Positions 24,649 to 33,378 of a DNA stretch of 48,118 nucleotides are shown here, one piece after another. The stretch is from Anaerolineae bacterium (GTDB lineage: Bacteria; Chloroflexota; Anaerolineae; Aggregatilineales; J027), in the NCBI GenBank assembly GCA_021463865.1, contig JAJTXY010000031.1, positions 1-48,118 of the forward strand. Reading direction: 5' to 3'. The position numbers were made by a program, and so were the translations under genes. The number at the start of each line of letters is the position of its first letter. Within the stretch, counting starts at the first letter, position 1. The notes below the pieces were generated by a model. The model did not search any database and was not told where the DNA came from. It was given only the letters and a program-made list of their open reading frames with translations.

Positions 24649-25974
24649 ATGGGGGACAGGATTTTCAAAAACGCACGTGTTGCAGAAATGCAAAGGCACT
24701 GGAAAAAAGCTATGACTAATCAGGCACAATCGGTCGAAGATCGTCAAACCAGAGCGATGCGTAGCCTTAACCGCTTGGTTGAGGTCAGCCTCATCTTGAA
24801 TTCGAGCCTTTCTACAGAAGAAATCTTGACCCAACTGATGGATGCTTCGGCGGAAATCTTGAATGCAGAATCGGCCTCTGTTATTCTAATGGATCGTAAT
24901 ACCCATCAACTTCACTTTGTCGCCATGCCGACAGGAGCAGCCCAAGCTGAAAAATTGGTGCGAATTCCCGTCCCGCTGGAGGGCAGCATTGCGGGCCATA
25001 TCATCAAAGAAAATCAAGCGATTGTGTTGGACGATGTCAGCCAAGACCCCCGCCATTATCGCAACACCGATGACCAGAGCGGCTTCAAAACGCGCTCATT
25101 ATTGGGGGTACCTATGCGAATCAAAGATCGTGTTGTGGGGGCATTGGAAGCCGTCAACAAAATTGGCGACCATTGGGAAGCCGACGACCAAAATTATTTG
25201 GAAAATTTAGCATCCCAAGCTGCCATCGCGCTTGAGAAAGCCGAATTGGTCGATCAGTTACAAAAAGCCAATGCTGAACTGAGCCAAGTGGATAAATTAA
25301 AAAATGATTTTATTGCGATTGCCTCGCACGAACTCCGCACGCCGCTAGGGGTCATTTTGGGCTATGCCAGTTTCCTAAAAGATGAAGCACAGGGTGAACT
25401 CGGCGACCATGCCGATGCGGTGTTGAACAGCGCTCTCAAAATGCGTAATTTGATCGAGGATATGACCAATTTGCGTTTCCTGAAAATTGGCGATTCTGAA
25501 TTGCAGCGGGATGAAGTTTCATTGTCGAGCTTGCTACAATTGGTACGGGGAGATGTCTTGGCACTGGCCTCGGCCAATGACCAAGTGCTGACGTTGGGTC
25601 GTCCTGACCCGGATGTGGTTGTTTATGCAGATCGCGCCTTGCTGCTGATGGCCTTGACCAATATTGTGAATAATGCCATCAAATTTACGCCCCAAGAGGG
25701 CAATATCCAAATTAAGGTGATTGACCGCCCCCAAGAGGTTTGGATTTGTGTTCAAGATGATGGAGTCGGTATTCCTGAACGGGATTTGGAGAATATCTTT
25801 AAGCCGTTTTATCAAGTGGAAGATCACATGACCCGGCGTCATGGTGGGATGGGATTGGGCCTTTCAATTGCGAAGGCTGTCGTTGAAGCCCATCGTGGAC
25901 GCCTATGGGCCGAAAGCGCCGGAAAAAATCAGGGCGCGACTTTAACCATGAGCTTGCCAAAAGGATGGGTGTAA
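24649..25974 (+). CDS. Cytoplasmic GAF-domain sensor histidine kinase
   Basis: A 441-residue kinase without membrane helices. A GAF domain spans about residues 55-195, a short coiled coil about 195-215, HisKA about 216-282 with phospho-acceptor His227 in SHELRTPLG, and HATPase_c about 325-438 with N-box NIVNNAIKF, G1 DDGVGIP, F-box FKPFYQ and G2 GGMGLGLSI. It senses a soluble ligand or redox state through GAF. No response regulator lies nearby. ATG 24649 has AGGA at 24636-24639; an alternative is ATG 24712. Its end overlaps the start of the DUF4380 gene. Confidence 0.9.
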   Translation: MGDRIFKNARVAEMQRHWKKAMTNQAQSVEDRQTRAMRSLNRLVEVSLILNSSLSTEEILTQLMDASAEILNAESASVILMDRNTHQLHFVAMPTGAAQAEKLVRIPVPLEGSIAGHIIKENQAIVLDDVSQDPRHYRNTDDQSGFKTRSLLGVPMRIKDRVVGALEAVNKIGDHWEADDQNYLENLASQAAIALEKAELVDQLQKANAELSQVDKLKNDFIAIASHELRTPLGVILGYASFLKDEAQGELGDHADAVLNSALKMRNLIEDMTNLRFLKIGDSELQRDEVSLSSLLQLVRGDVLALASANDQVLTLGRPDPDVVVYADRALLLMALTNIVNNAIKFTPQEGNIQIKVIDRPQEVWICVQDDGVGIPERDLENIFKPFYQVEDHMTRRHGGMGLGLSIAKAVVEAHRGRLWAESAGKNQGATLTMSLPKGWV

Positions 25975-26882
25975 GGTTGGAAAAAGTGCAGTATGCAGGC
26001 TGGCCGAATTGTTATCGGCTGGCAAATCAAACAATTGAACTCATTGTCACCGGGGATGTTGGGCCACGTATCATCCGGTTTGGGTTCATCGGTGAAGAAA
26101 ATTTATTGAAAGAATATGCTCAATTCGTGGGCAAAACCGGTGGCGATGAGTGGCGTATCTATGGCGGCCATCGTTTGTGGCACGCACCGGAAGCCAACCC
26201 GCGTTCCTATGTCCCCGATAACGGCCCGATTCAAATCGAAGACCATACTGGTTTTGTGCGGGTCATTCAGCCCGTCGAACTTTCCACTGGGATTCAAAAA
26301 GAATTGGATATAACCCTTTCGCCCAATACGTCGCATGTCCAAGTGACCCATCGTCTCCGCAACACCACCCTATGGCCGATTAAGTTGGCGGTGTGGGCGC
26401 TTAGTGTGACGGCCCCGGGCGGAAAAATCATCATTCCTTTACCCCCCGCTGGTTCCCATTCAGGCAATTTGCTGCCGACGCGCCGTTTGGCTTTATGGGC
26501 CTATACCGATATGGCTGACCCGCGTTGGACATGGGGTTCGGAATATATTATGCTGCGACAGGACTCCAGTATTCCCCATTCTCAGAAAGTCGGAATATAC
26601 GTACCGCAGGGCTGGGTGGCCTATGTTCGTAATAACACCTTGTTGGTGAAGCGGTTTGATGTTGTCCCCGGCGCGGAATATCCGGATTTTGGGAGCAATG
26701 TCGAAACTTATACCGATGCGGATATGCTCGAAGTTGAGACACTTGGCCCATTGGTTGAATTAGCCCCAACCGCCACTGCTGAACATACCGAACACTGGTA
26801 TCTTTTCCATGATGTGCCGACGCCTATGAATGATGCGGATGTGGCGAAGTATATTTTGCCAAAAGTGGATGAAACCGCGTGA
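25965..26882 (+). CDS. DUF4380-like protein
   Basis: A 305-residue protein resembling DUF4380: it begins VEKVQYAGWPNCYRL-like (LEKVQYAGWPNCYRLANQ), followed by VTGDVGPRIIRFGFIGEENLL and GGHRLWHAPEANPRSY, then beta-rich repeats as in a galactose-mutarotase-like fold. The reaction is unknown; sugar or polysaccharide binding is implied by the fold only. The frame runs back to 25905 inside the kinase gene; ATG 25965 overlaps the kinase stop by 10 bases, and GTG 25986 with TAAGG at 25972-25976 is an alternative. The overlap suggests coupled translation with the kinase. Confidence 0.72.
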   Translation: MGVRLEKVQYAGWPNCYRLANQTIELIVTGDVGPRIIRFGFIGEENLLKEYAQFVGKTGGDEWRIYGGHRLWHAPEANPRSYVPDNGPIQIEDHTGFVRVIQPVELSTGIQKELDITLSPNTSHVQVTHRLRNTTLWPIKLAVWALSVTAPGGKIIIPLPPAGSHSGNLLPTRRLALWAYTDMADPRWTWGSEYIMLRQDSSIPHSQKVGIYVPQGWVAYVRNNTLLVKRFDVVPGAEYPDFGSNVETYTDADMLEVETLGPLVELAPTATAEHTEHWYLFHDVPTPMNDADVAKYILPKVDETA

Positions 26883-26887
26883 TGTGA

Positions 26888-26929
26888 AAAAAACAGGGCA
26901 GGTGATGAATCTGCCCTCGTTGTTTATTT
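26888..26929. terminator. Bidirectional terminator
   Basis: AGGGCAG (26895-26901) pairs with CTGCCCT (26911-26917), loop of nine. Tail CGTTGTTTATTT on the plus strand and GTTTTTTTC on the minus strand (from AAAAAAAC at 26887-26894), so it serves both converging genes. Confidence 0.75.
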
Positions 26930-27514
26930 ACTGATGACGACGCGATACCCTTTACCCACCAGTTGTTGAGCAATGTTGCGTATGGTCTCTGGTCTTGACT
27001 TGCGGCGTAATCCGAGTGCGATGGATTGCTCCAGCAACTTCTGGACGAAATCAATTTCCGGGTCAATTGGCTTTTCCGTCCATGCCGATACATACTGATC
27101 TTTGGCATCATAGTACCCCCAAACTTCAAAGGGTAGATCATAATCGTCCTCTTCAGAAGCCCGATAAAACCCTGTGGCTTCCCCAACAGCAAATTCTAAG
27201 AAACCCGCTCGCTTCATATCAAACGGTAGTTCAGCGGCTTTGATGATGGGGGTCGCGTCAATCTTGCTGCGGATCAGATAGGCACTAAAGGCATCGGCCT
27301 CTTCAATGGTGAACAGTTCTTTAACGGCGTTTTGGGCATGAATCGCATGACCAACCGAGGGATCATAATCATTGATGAGGATTTCATAGGGCGCGGGTGG
27401 ATCTGCTTTGCCCCGCACAAACCAACTGACATGGACGTTTTGGCATTTGATCCCCTTAACTTCCAATACAGGCAATGTTGAGTAGACATGATACAGCTTG
27501 ATACTATCGGCCAT
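26924..27514 (-). CDS. Hypothetical protein
   Basis: A 196-residue soluble protein that I do not recognise. It contains beta-strand stretches near the N-terminus (LPVLEVKGIKCQNVHVSWFVRG), a central acidic and aromatic section (ASEEDDYDLPFEVWGYYDAKDQY) and a helical C-terminus (VQKLLEQSIALGLRRK). No signal peptide or membrane helix. AGGAG eight bases before the ATG at 27514 supports the start. It is a single gene diverging from the nicotinamidase-like gene. Confidence 0.6.
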   Translation of the reverse strand: MADSIKLYHVYSTLPVLEVKGIKCQNVHVSWFVRGKADPPAPYEILINDYDPSVGHAIHAQNAVKELFTIEEADAFSAYLIRSKIDATPIIKAAELPFDMKRAGFLEFAVGEATGFYRASEEDDYDLPFEVWGYYDAKDQYVSAWTEKPIDPEIDFVQKLLEQSIALGLRRKSRPETIRNIAQQLVGKGYRVVISK

Positions 27515-27562
27515 TGGGTTGACTCCTACTCCGATGTTCTCTTATTTCACTTGCAAACCCGC

Positions 27563-27568
27563 TATAAT
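27563..27568 (+). promoter_or_regulatory. -10 element upstream of the nicotinamidase-like gene
   Basis: A perfect TATAAT at 27563-27568, 41 bases before the TTG start at 27609. The -35 region (CTTATT at 27541-27546) is poor. Confidence 0.45.
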
Positions 27569-27608
27569 TCTCACACAAAATCGCCCTGTTGGAAATGTGA
27601 GGTGAAGA

Positions 27609-28532
27609 TTGTCATTTCCGTCCTACTATCATCCTGAAAGTGTTGGCCGTTTGATGCCACCCAATACGGCCCAAGCGGTTTTAGATGGGCAAGTAGCAGG
27701 CTTTAACCCCGCCAAAGATGATGAGGTGAAAATTTTGCTGTTGTTGGTAGACCCGCAGGTGGATTTTATTCACCCGGATGGCACTTTAAGCGTTCCCGGT
27801 GCAGTCGAGGATACGCAGCGCACAGTGGAATGGCTTTATCGTCATGCAGCGCGTATTACGACCATTGCCGCTTCACTGGACAGCCATGTGCCAGTGCAAA
27901 TTTTCTATCCAACATGGTGGATGGATCGTGGTGGGGCGTATCCGGAGCCGTTTACCATCATTAGCAGTGCCGAAGCCAAAGCAGGTTATTGGACACCCCT
28001 CTATGAAGAAGCATGGTCAATGGAATATCTGGAGCAGTTGGAGGAGCACGCCAAAAAACAGTTGATGATCTGGCCCTATCACACCATGATCGGTACACCG
28101 GGTCATGCCATTACCCCCACCCTTTATGAAGCCATTGCCTATCATGCGGCGGCCCGCCAAAGCGCCCCAATATTCCTGACCAAAGGCTCGATTCCCAAAA
28201 CGGAACATTATTCCATCCTTGAGCCGGAGGTCAAAGTCTCCGAAACGCCGATGGGTAATCTCAATATCCCGTTTTTAGAGATGATCGCCTCGCACGACTT
28301 GGTATTTATTGCGGGGCAGGCTAAGAGCCACTGTGTTTTGGAAACGGTGAGTTCGATGATGCGTTTTTACGCCAATAGCCCGGAGATTGTTGCCAAACTA
28401 CGCATTTTGATGGACTGCACGTCGTCAGTGGCTCATCCTGAAATTGATTTTGATGCGATGGCGAACGAAGCATTTGCCCGATTTGCCAATATCGGTCTGC
28501 GTTTGGTGAAGTCAACCGATCCAATAGGTTGA
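27609..28532 (+). CDS. Nicotinamidase-like cysteine hydrolase
   Basis: A 307-residue isochorismatase-superfamily hydrolase. The catalytic aspartate is Asp48 in LLLVDPQVDFIHPDG; the nucleophilic cysteine lies in AGQAKSHCVLET; the metal-binding histidine in SLDSHVPVQI fits PncA. It is about 100 residues longer than typical PncA, with a 40-residue N-terminal arm and inserts, so a different amide is possible. The nearby nicotinate phosphoribosyltransferase-like gene supports nicotinamide deamidation for NAD salvage. The start is TTG at 27609 with GAGGTGA about five bases upstream. Confidence 0.78.
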   Translation: MSFPSYYHPESVGRLMPPNTAQAVLDGQVAGFNPAKDDEVKILLLLVDPQVDFIHPDGTLSVPGAVEDTQRTVEWLYRHAARITTIAASLDSHVPVQIFYPTWWMDRGGAYPEPFTIISSAEAKAGYWTPLYEEAWSMEYLEQLEEHAKKQLMIWPYHTMIGTPGHAITPTLYEAIAYHAAARQSAPIFLTKGSIPKTEHYSILEPEVKVSETPMGNLNIPFLEMIASHDLVFIAGQAKSHCVLETVSSMMRFYANSPEIVAKLRILMDCTSSVAHPEIDFDAMANEAFARFANIGLRLVKSTDPIG

Positions 28533-28535
28533 TGT

Positions 28536-28566
28536 AAAAAAGGGCAGGTTACATAGCCTGCCCAAT
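28536..28566. terminator. Terminator between converging genes, strongest on minus strand
   Basis: GGGCAGG (28542-28548) pairs with CCTGCCC (28557-28563), loop of eight. On the minus strand six T follow (28536-28541), an excellent tail for the DUF4236 gene. On the plus strand the tail is AATTTCC. Confidence 0.78.
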
Positions 28567-28571
28567 TTCCT

Positions 28572-29612
28572 CTACGCGCTGATGTTGAGCCGCTCGGCCA
28601 CATCCTCAAAATGGGGGTCAGAGGCGAAAATCGTTTCCAAATCCTTGCGGGCGGCGGCTTTTTGGCCCATCGCTTCCAGCAGGATGGCACGTTCATAACG
28701 CAGGGTATTCAACACTTCTGTCGAGCGGTCTTTGGTGCGTCGCAGGGCATCGCTGAGGGTTTTCTTGGCGATGTCATTCAACCCCACTTTTCGCAGCGCA
28801 CGAGCTTTGTAGAGCAGCAGCATGGTGTGGAACGGAGTCTCGTTAGGAATATCCCCGACCAGCGCGATGATTTCTTTGCAGGTCTCCACATCATCGCCTT
28901 TGCTGTCGGAGAGCATTTCGACCAACGACAATCGCGCCACAATATCCTCTGGCGGGATGAGTTTGAGCAATTCACGCATGGCGTCAGTGGCGCGTTCCAT
29001 ATTACCCGTGTGCTGATAGGCTTCGGCAAGGAGCAGAATTAGACCGCGCTCATCAGCTTCTTGCAGCACCGAAATCTCTTCGGTGATCGGGACTTCCACC
29101 TCTGATGAGACGCCATATTTTTTAAAGCGCTCGCCCAATTTCTCTTTATGAGCGGCGGCTTTTTCCAGATATTGTAGACTCTCGGTGTATTTTTCGAGGC
29201 TCAAAGCGACGGCCCCAGCCAAAAATGCGCCATCGGGAATATCAGTGGCTTGGCTTAGGTGGCTTAATGCAGTTTCTGCGTTGCCTGCTGAAAATTCCTT
29301 GAGTCCTTTGACGAACTGCTCTTCGTCCTCCGACATCCTAACACGGTCAAAAAAGTCGGTGTCTAGTTTTTTAGAAGCCACTTCGGCTGTCGGTGTTTCT
29401 TCAGTTTTGGATTCGGCGGTTTTTTCATCGGCGTCCCCATGCAATTTGGTGTAATACAGGCCGCCGGGAAGATCCGCCGTTGTGCGAATCCCCAGCTTGC
29501 TGTAATTCAGGGTTAAGCCACCCCCGCCAATACTAAGCGATGGCCCGGACTTGCTCAAGTTAACCCGTACTCCGGGCAAAATTTTGACGCTTTTGCGAAA
29601 TCGAACACTCAC
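28572..29612 (-). CDS. DUF4236 domain plus TPR-like repeats
   Basis: A 346-residue protein. The first 60 residues are DUF4236: FRKSVKILPGVRVNLSKSGPSLSIG and YSKLGIRTT, a small beta domain. Residues about 95-345 are helical repeats in TPR style: FSAGNAETALSHLSQATDIP, ALSLEKYTESLQYLEKAAAH, LAEAYQHTGNMERATDAMREL, and AILLEAMGQKAAARKDLETIFASDP. The frame opens at 29639, but AAGGAG eight bases before the GTG at 29612 sets the start, which overlaps the stop of the upstream FMN-barrel gene (GTGA). A scaffold role is inferred from TPR repeats. Confidence 0.8.
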   Translation of the reverse strand: MSVRFRKSVKILPGVRVNLSKSGPSLSIGGGGLTLNYSKLGIRTTADLPGGLYYTKLHGDADEKTAESKTEETPTAEVASKKLDTDFFDRVRMSEDEEQFVKGLKEFSAGNAETALSHLSQATDIPDGAFLAGAVALSLEKYTESLQYLEKAAAHKEKLGERFKKYGVSSEVEVPITEEISVLQEADERGLILLLAEAYQHTGNMERATDAMRELLKLIPPEDIVARLSLVEMLSDSKGDDVETCKEIIALVGDIPNETPFHTMLLLYKARALRKVGLNDIAKKTLSDALRRTKDRSTEVLNTLRYERAILLEAMGQKAAARKDLETIFASDPHFEDVAERLNISA

Positions 29613-30085
29613 GCGGTTTGCTCCTTTGCTACATGCCAAATTTGTCGGTTCGCCGGAAAATTAGCGATCTCAATACGCCAAGGTGTTAATTTTAATATCC
29701 CAAAATTCGCGTCTTGGACACTCCCAAAGATTGGGGCAGGATCATAACCCAGTGGTGGTGGGGTCGTTAAACAGCGATTCCAGACGTGTTCTTTGGCTGC
29801 CATCGTATCATCCCATTCTGCTTTGCAATCCACGTAGACGGGTTTGGCGACATCCGCGACATAGGCCAGCGATACATAGGGATTATGTTCAAGATGTTTG
29901 CCCTTAAAGCTGTTGCGCCGTATGGCAATCCATCCTACTGCATCTTCCCAAAGCGGGTGCAAAATTCGGGAACGGGGCCGCCCCTGTGTATCAATACTGG
30001 CGACGTTGCACCATACCATTTGGCTAATTCGCCGCCGAAATTCTTCTTGGATTTCGTCGAATAAGGCAACGTTTAGATTCTGCAT
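29609..30085 (-). CDS. Pyridoxamine-5'-phosphate oxidase-like FMN split barrel
   Basis: A 158-residue protein of the PNPOx-like split-barrel superfamily: NVASIDTQGRPRSRILHPLWED is the first pair of strands, VGWIAIRRNSFKGKHLEHNPYVSLAYV the flavin-contacting region, and LTPWRIEI the C-terminal strand. Such proteins bind FMN, F420 or heme; the ligand here is not clear. The frame extends to 30163, but GAGGAG just upstream selects ATG 30085. It lies between the nicotinate phosphoribosyltransferase-like gene and the DUF4236 gene, overlapping the latter. Confidence 0.8.
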   Translation of the reverse strand: MQNLNVALFDEIQEEFRRRISQMVWCNVASIDTQGRPRSRILHPLWEDAVGWIAIRRNSFKGKHLEHNPYVSLAYVADVAKPVYVDCKAEWDDTMAAKEHVWNRCLTTPPPLGYDPAPIFGSVQDANFGILKLTPWRIEIANFPANRQIWHVAKEQTA

Positions 30086-30107
30086 GGTACTCCTCGCAGT
30101 GATGATG

Positions 30108-31478
30108 TTAGGGGTGCATGTAATCAAAGGTAATAGCTTCGAGGTCAGGGTTATCGCAGACATGGCGGCCTATTTTTGCCATATCAATCCATTCGCCATG
30201 AATTTTGACCCGTACCACATCGGCGGTAAAGTCCGTATTGGTGCTGCTTTCATTGAGCATAAGGCTTGACCCCACGCCATAAATATCGGAGGGGACACCG
30301 AGAGCCTCAAAACTGCCAATTTTTTCCGGTGTGAAGCCTCCCCCCACAACGATTTTGATGCTTTGACAGTAGTGTTGGGCCTCCAATTCCCATTCACGGG
30401 ACAGTCCCCATTGTTCCCACGCGCTGTTTAATGCTTTGCGTACCATCACCACAAGACGTGGATTGACACCAAAATCCAGCTTGGGATCGCCAATAGGGTC
30501 AAGGGCAATATCGCGCATGTTGCCGCTTGTATCTAGCCGCACGCCAAATAATCGAAATTTATCGGCTTCGTGGTCGTTGCCAGCGGCCTTTAGGGCTTGA
30601 TAACGTTCAAACATGGCTTTGGCGACGGCTAGGGATGTACCCACCGAGTCGTTATTAAAATCCACCAGAGCGATACGCGGGACATGGGTTGGTTGGGTGG
30701 CCGCAAATTGCAGCATTGCTTCGGTGGTATTGCCCAAAAAACAAGCAATGACGGCATGAGGCACTGTTCCACCACCATCCCCACCCCACCAATCGCCCTG
30801 CGCGTCGGTGCTGACTAGGCTACGTACTTTTGCGCCATAGTCCATGTTATAGCGCTGCACTGCCAGATCATAGGCGTAACCATCAGCCGCCTGAACTTCG
30901 TGGACATCGAACCGGGCTGGAAAAAATAAGACCTGTTTACCCCGCGCCGCGACGAGTGTGTTATACACATTGGTGGCGATACGGCTGACCCGGGACAAGA
31001 TACCTAATGTTGGGGTTTCGAGCATAGCGAAGTAACGATATGGCCCACGCACTTTTAATACGGGTTCTACATTCGTCGAATCACCGTTGTAATGGGTAAA
31101 TACGCCGTCCTGTACCGCTTCAACTTCCAATTCCTGCCATGTGCGAGTGAATGTGCCATCTTCATTTGGATACCCCGCACAGTGATAGAGCATCGCCAGC
31201 GCCTTATCCACCCCACCAATTAACGTGGCAGGTTTGCGCCGATTGAACCATTGCATCTCGACTTCAATATCCCCCATCGGGAAGCCCCGATAATATTGAT
31301 TTTGCTCGGTGGTGAAGCGCGGACTCTCGGCTTGGAAGGTGTATCCTTGTTCATGGAGTGTGTTGAGCATGATGCTGATATTCTCGAAGTATTTATCGGA
31401 ATACCAGCCGCGCTGCATTCGTTCGATGTCCAATTTAAATGTTTGATTGGTGAGGCGACGGTTATTGAAGATGCTCAT
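30108..31478 (-). CDS. Nicotinate phosphoribosyltransferase-like enzyme
   Basis: A 456-residue enzyme of the NAPRT/NAMPT family, which makes nicotinate or nicotinamide mononucleotide from PRPP. Family stretches: MQRGWYSDKYFEN, IALVDFNNDSVGTSLAVAKA, FRLFGVRLDTSGNMRD, IVVGGGFTPEKIGSFEALGVPSDIYGVGSSLM. The last two are the phosphate-binding core. It has a strong promoter of its own and heads a three-gene unit with the FMN-barrel and DUF4236 genes. Whether it uses nicotinate or nicotinamide is uncertain; the adjacent nicotinamidase-like gene favours nicotinate. Confidence 0.85.
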   Translation of the reverse strand: MSIFNNRRLTNQTFKLDIERMQRGWYSDKYFENISIMLNTLHEQGYTFQAESPRFTTEQNQYYRGFPMGDIEVEMQWFNRRKPATLIGGVDKALAMLYHCAGYPNEDGTFTRTWQELEVEAVQDGVFTHYNGDSTNVEPVLKVRGPYRYFAMLETPTLGILSRVSRIATNVYNTLVAARGKQVLFFPARFDVHEVQAADGYAYDLAVQRYNMDYGAKVRSLVSTDAQGDWWGGDGGGTVPHAVIACFLGNTTEAMLQFAATQPTHVPRIALVDFNNDSVGTSLAVAKAMFERYQALKAAGNDHEADKFRLFGVRLDTSGNMRDIALDPIGDPKLDFGVNPRLVVMVRKALNSAWEQWGLSREWELEAQHYCQSIKIVVGGGFTPEKIGSFEALGVPSDIYGVGSSLMLNESSTNTDFTADVVRVKIHGEWIDMAKIGRHVCDNPDLEAITFDYMHP

Positions 31479-31515
31479 GGATTCCCACTGTTATTCGCTG
31501 GATAATTGCGGTCAA

Positions 31516-31545
31516 ATTATATCCCTGCTTTTCGATTTGTATCAA
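31516..31545 (-). promoter_or_regulatory. Strong promoter of the NAPRT-like operon
   Basis: On the minus strand TTGATA (31540-31545), 18-base spacer, TATAAT (31516-31521): 5/6 and 6/6 matches. Transcription starts near 31509, about 30 bases before the ATG. Confidence 0.7.
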
Positions 31546-31558
31546 AAACTGCTTCCAA

Positions 31559-31587
31559 TTGTGTAGAACCCGTGTTCGGATTATAAT
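31559..31587 (+). promoter_or_regulatory. Promoter of radA
   Basis: TTGTGT (31559-31564), 17-base spacer, perfect TATAAT (31582-31587). Divergent from the NAPRT promoter with only 13 bases between the -35 elements, so the two may influence each other. Confidence 0.65.
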
Positions 31588-31624
31588 GGCCCTTCTACCA
31601 CAAACATACAAGATTTGAGGACGC

Positions 31625-33016
31625 ATGGCGAAGAAAAAAGCCCAGACCTACTACGAATGCTCCGAATGCGGCTGGCGTTCGCTGCGTTATATGGGGAAAT
31701 GTACCCAGTGTGGCAATTTCAACACAATGGTGGAAGTGGTTGAGGAACCAGAACCCCTTCCATCGGCCCGTCAATCGCTAGGTGCAGCAACCCGTTCCAA
31801 AGCCAAACGCTTTCATGAAGTTGAGCAAGCCAGTACCAAACGCTGGCCCGTTCGTAATCAGGAATTTTCGCGGGTTTTGGGTGGAGGCTTAGTGCCGGGG
31901 AGTCTAGTTTTGGTCGGGGGTGATCCCGGCATTGGCAAAAGTACCCTTCTGCTGCAAATCGCGGCGGAATTAGCAACAGATTTGGGCAGGGTGTTGTATG
32001 TCTCTGGTGAAGAGAGTGAACAGCAGATTAAGATGCGTGGGGAACGCCTCGGCATTCAAGCCCAAGATTTATTCCTTGTCACCGAGACCTCGCTTGAAAC
32101 CATTGTCGAGCATATCCAAGAAGTCCAACCCTTGATGGTGATTGTAGACTCTATCCAGACCACCTATACCGAAGATAAAGCCTATTCAGCAGGCAGTGTC
32201 AGTCAGGTGCGCGAATGTGCGGCTCGACTGCAAATGTTGGCAAAAACCAGTGGGATTGCGATTATCTTGGTCGGGCATGTCACCAAAGAGGGTACAATTG
32301 CTGGCCCGCGTGTTTTGGAGCATATCGTAGATGTGGTGTTGTATCTTGAAGGCGATACCTTTCAGGTCTATCGGTTGCTGCGAAGTGTCAAAAATCGGTT
32401 TGGGGCGACCAACGAAACAGGTGTCTTTGAAATGCAGGGCAGTGGCATGGTCGAGGTCAGTAACCCGTCCGAAGTATTTTTGGCCGAACGAGTAGTGAAC
32501 GCGCCGGGGAGTGCCATTGCCCTAACGATGGAAGGCACACGTCCTTTATTGGTTGAAGTGCAAGCACTGACCAGTCAGACCGCCTATCCCAATCCGCGCC
32601 GCACCGCTAACGGGGTGGATTTTAACCGCCTGCAACTGCTGATTGCCGTATTAACCCAGCGGGTCGGCTTCCGACTTTACGAACAAGATGTATTTGTCAA
32701 TGTGGTGGCGGGCCTGACGATTGATGAACCCGCCGCAGATTTGGCGGTGGCGATTGCGATTGCTTCTAGCGCCCGTAATATCCCCGTTCCCGCAGATTTG
32801 GCGATTGTGGGTGAAATCGGCTTGAGTGGTGAACTGCGTGCCGTCAGCCAATTAACGACCCGACTGAATGAGGCGGCAAAGTTAGGCTTTCGGCGGGCGA
32901 TTGTGCCACGTTCTCGGCGGGGGGATGAGAAATCTGTTGGCAAAATCGAGGTCATTCCCGTCCGCTCACTTTATGACGCATTACGTATTGCCCTACCCGA
33001 CGATGAGCGCCGCTAA
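31625..33016 (+). CDS. radA: DNA repair protein RadA
   Basis: A 463-residue RecA-paralogue that drives branch migration in recombinational repair. It begins with the C4 zinc finger CSECGWRSLRYMGKCTQCG; Walker A is GGDPGIGKST; Walker B region MVIVDSIQT; the RadA signature KNRFG is in SVKNRFG; the C-terminal part is Lon-protease-like (DVFVNVVAGLTIDEPAADL) ending near ALRIALPDDERR. Length is normal. TGAGG precedes the ATG. It has its own promoter and ends 65 bases before the PAAR gene. Confidence 0.95.
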   Translation: MAKKKAQTYYECSECGWRSLRYMGKCTQCGNFNTMVEVVEEPEPLPSARQSLGAATRSKAKRFHEVEQASTKRWPVRNQEFSRVLGGGLVPGSLVLVGGDPGIGKSTLLLQIAAELATDLGRVLYVSGEESEQQIKMRGERLGIQAQDLFLVTETSLETIVEHIQEVQPLMVIVDSIQTTYTEDKAYSAGSVSQVRECAARLQMLAKTSGIAIILVGHVTKEGTIAGPRVLEHIVDVVLYLEGDTFQVYRLLRSVKNRFGATNETGVFEMQGSGMVEVSNPSEVFLAERVVNAPGSAIALTMEGTRPLLVEVQALTSQTAYPNPRRTANGVDFNRLQLLIAVLTQRVGFRLYEQDVFVNVVAGLTIDEPAADLAVAIAIASSARNIPVPADLAIVGEIGLSGELRAVSQLTTRLNEAAKLGFRRAIVPRSRRGDEKSVGKIEVIPVRSLYDALRIALPDDERR

Positions 33017-33017
33017 A

Positions 33018-33046
33018 TTGACCTGCTGTCTCATATACGGTAAAAT
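33018..33046 (+). promoter_or_regulatory. Promoter of the PAAR-mgtC unit
   Basis: TTGACC (33018-33023), 17-base spacer, TAAAAT (33041-33046): 5/6 matches both. It overlaps the end of radA by none and gives a start near 33053. Confidence 0.68.
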
Positions 33047-33081
33047 AAATTTAACGAACTTGGAAAGGAATTGAAGCACCT

Positions 33082-33372
33082 ATGTCATTTCCCGCCGCAC
33101 GTGTAGCTGATATGTCCGCCACTGGTGATGCAATTACTGGGCCGGGGGTTCCCAATGTGTTGATTGGTGGGATGCCCGCCGCTGTCGTTGGGGATTTGGT
33201 GGCTGGGGCAGCCATTTCAGGAGCAATTACTATGGGGTCAATGACGGTACTGATCGGGGGACGCCCAGCGGCTCGCTCGACTTCAATGGTCTCAGGGGTG
33301 AATAACCAATCCGGCGCACCTGTTTCGACAACGATCATTTCAGGCGCACCGACGGTCTTGATAGGTGGTTAG
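33082..33372 (+). CDS. Small PAAR-repeat protein
   Basis: A 96-residue protein made of PAAR-type repeats: MPAAVVGDLV, VLIGGRPAARSTSMV and PTVLIGG, preceded by TGPGVPNVLIGG. PAAR proteins fold into a sharp cone that caps the spike of type VI secretion systems, contractile injection systems or phage tails. No other spike, sheath or baseplate genes are in the window, so it is an orphan. A 17-base-spaced promoter precedes it, and the MgtC-like gene begins six bases after its stop, implying one transcript. Residue length is typical for a bare PAAR tip. Confidence 0.82.
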   Translation: MSFPAARVADMSATGDAITGPGVPNVLIGGMPAAVVGDLVAGAAISGAITMGSMTVLIGGRPAARSTSMVSGVNNQSGAPVSTTIISGAPTVLIGG

Positions 33373-33378
33373 AGCAAA

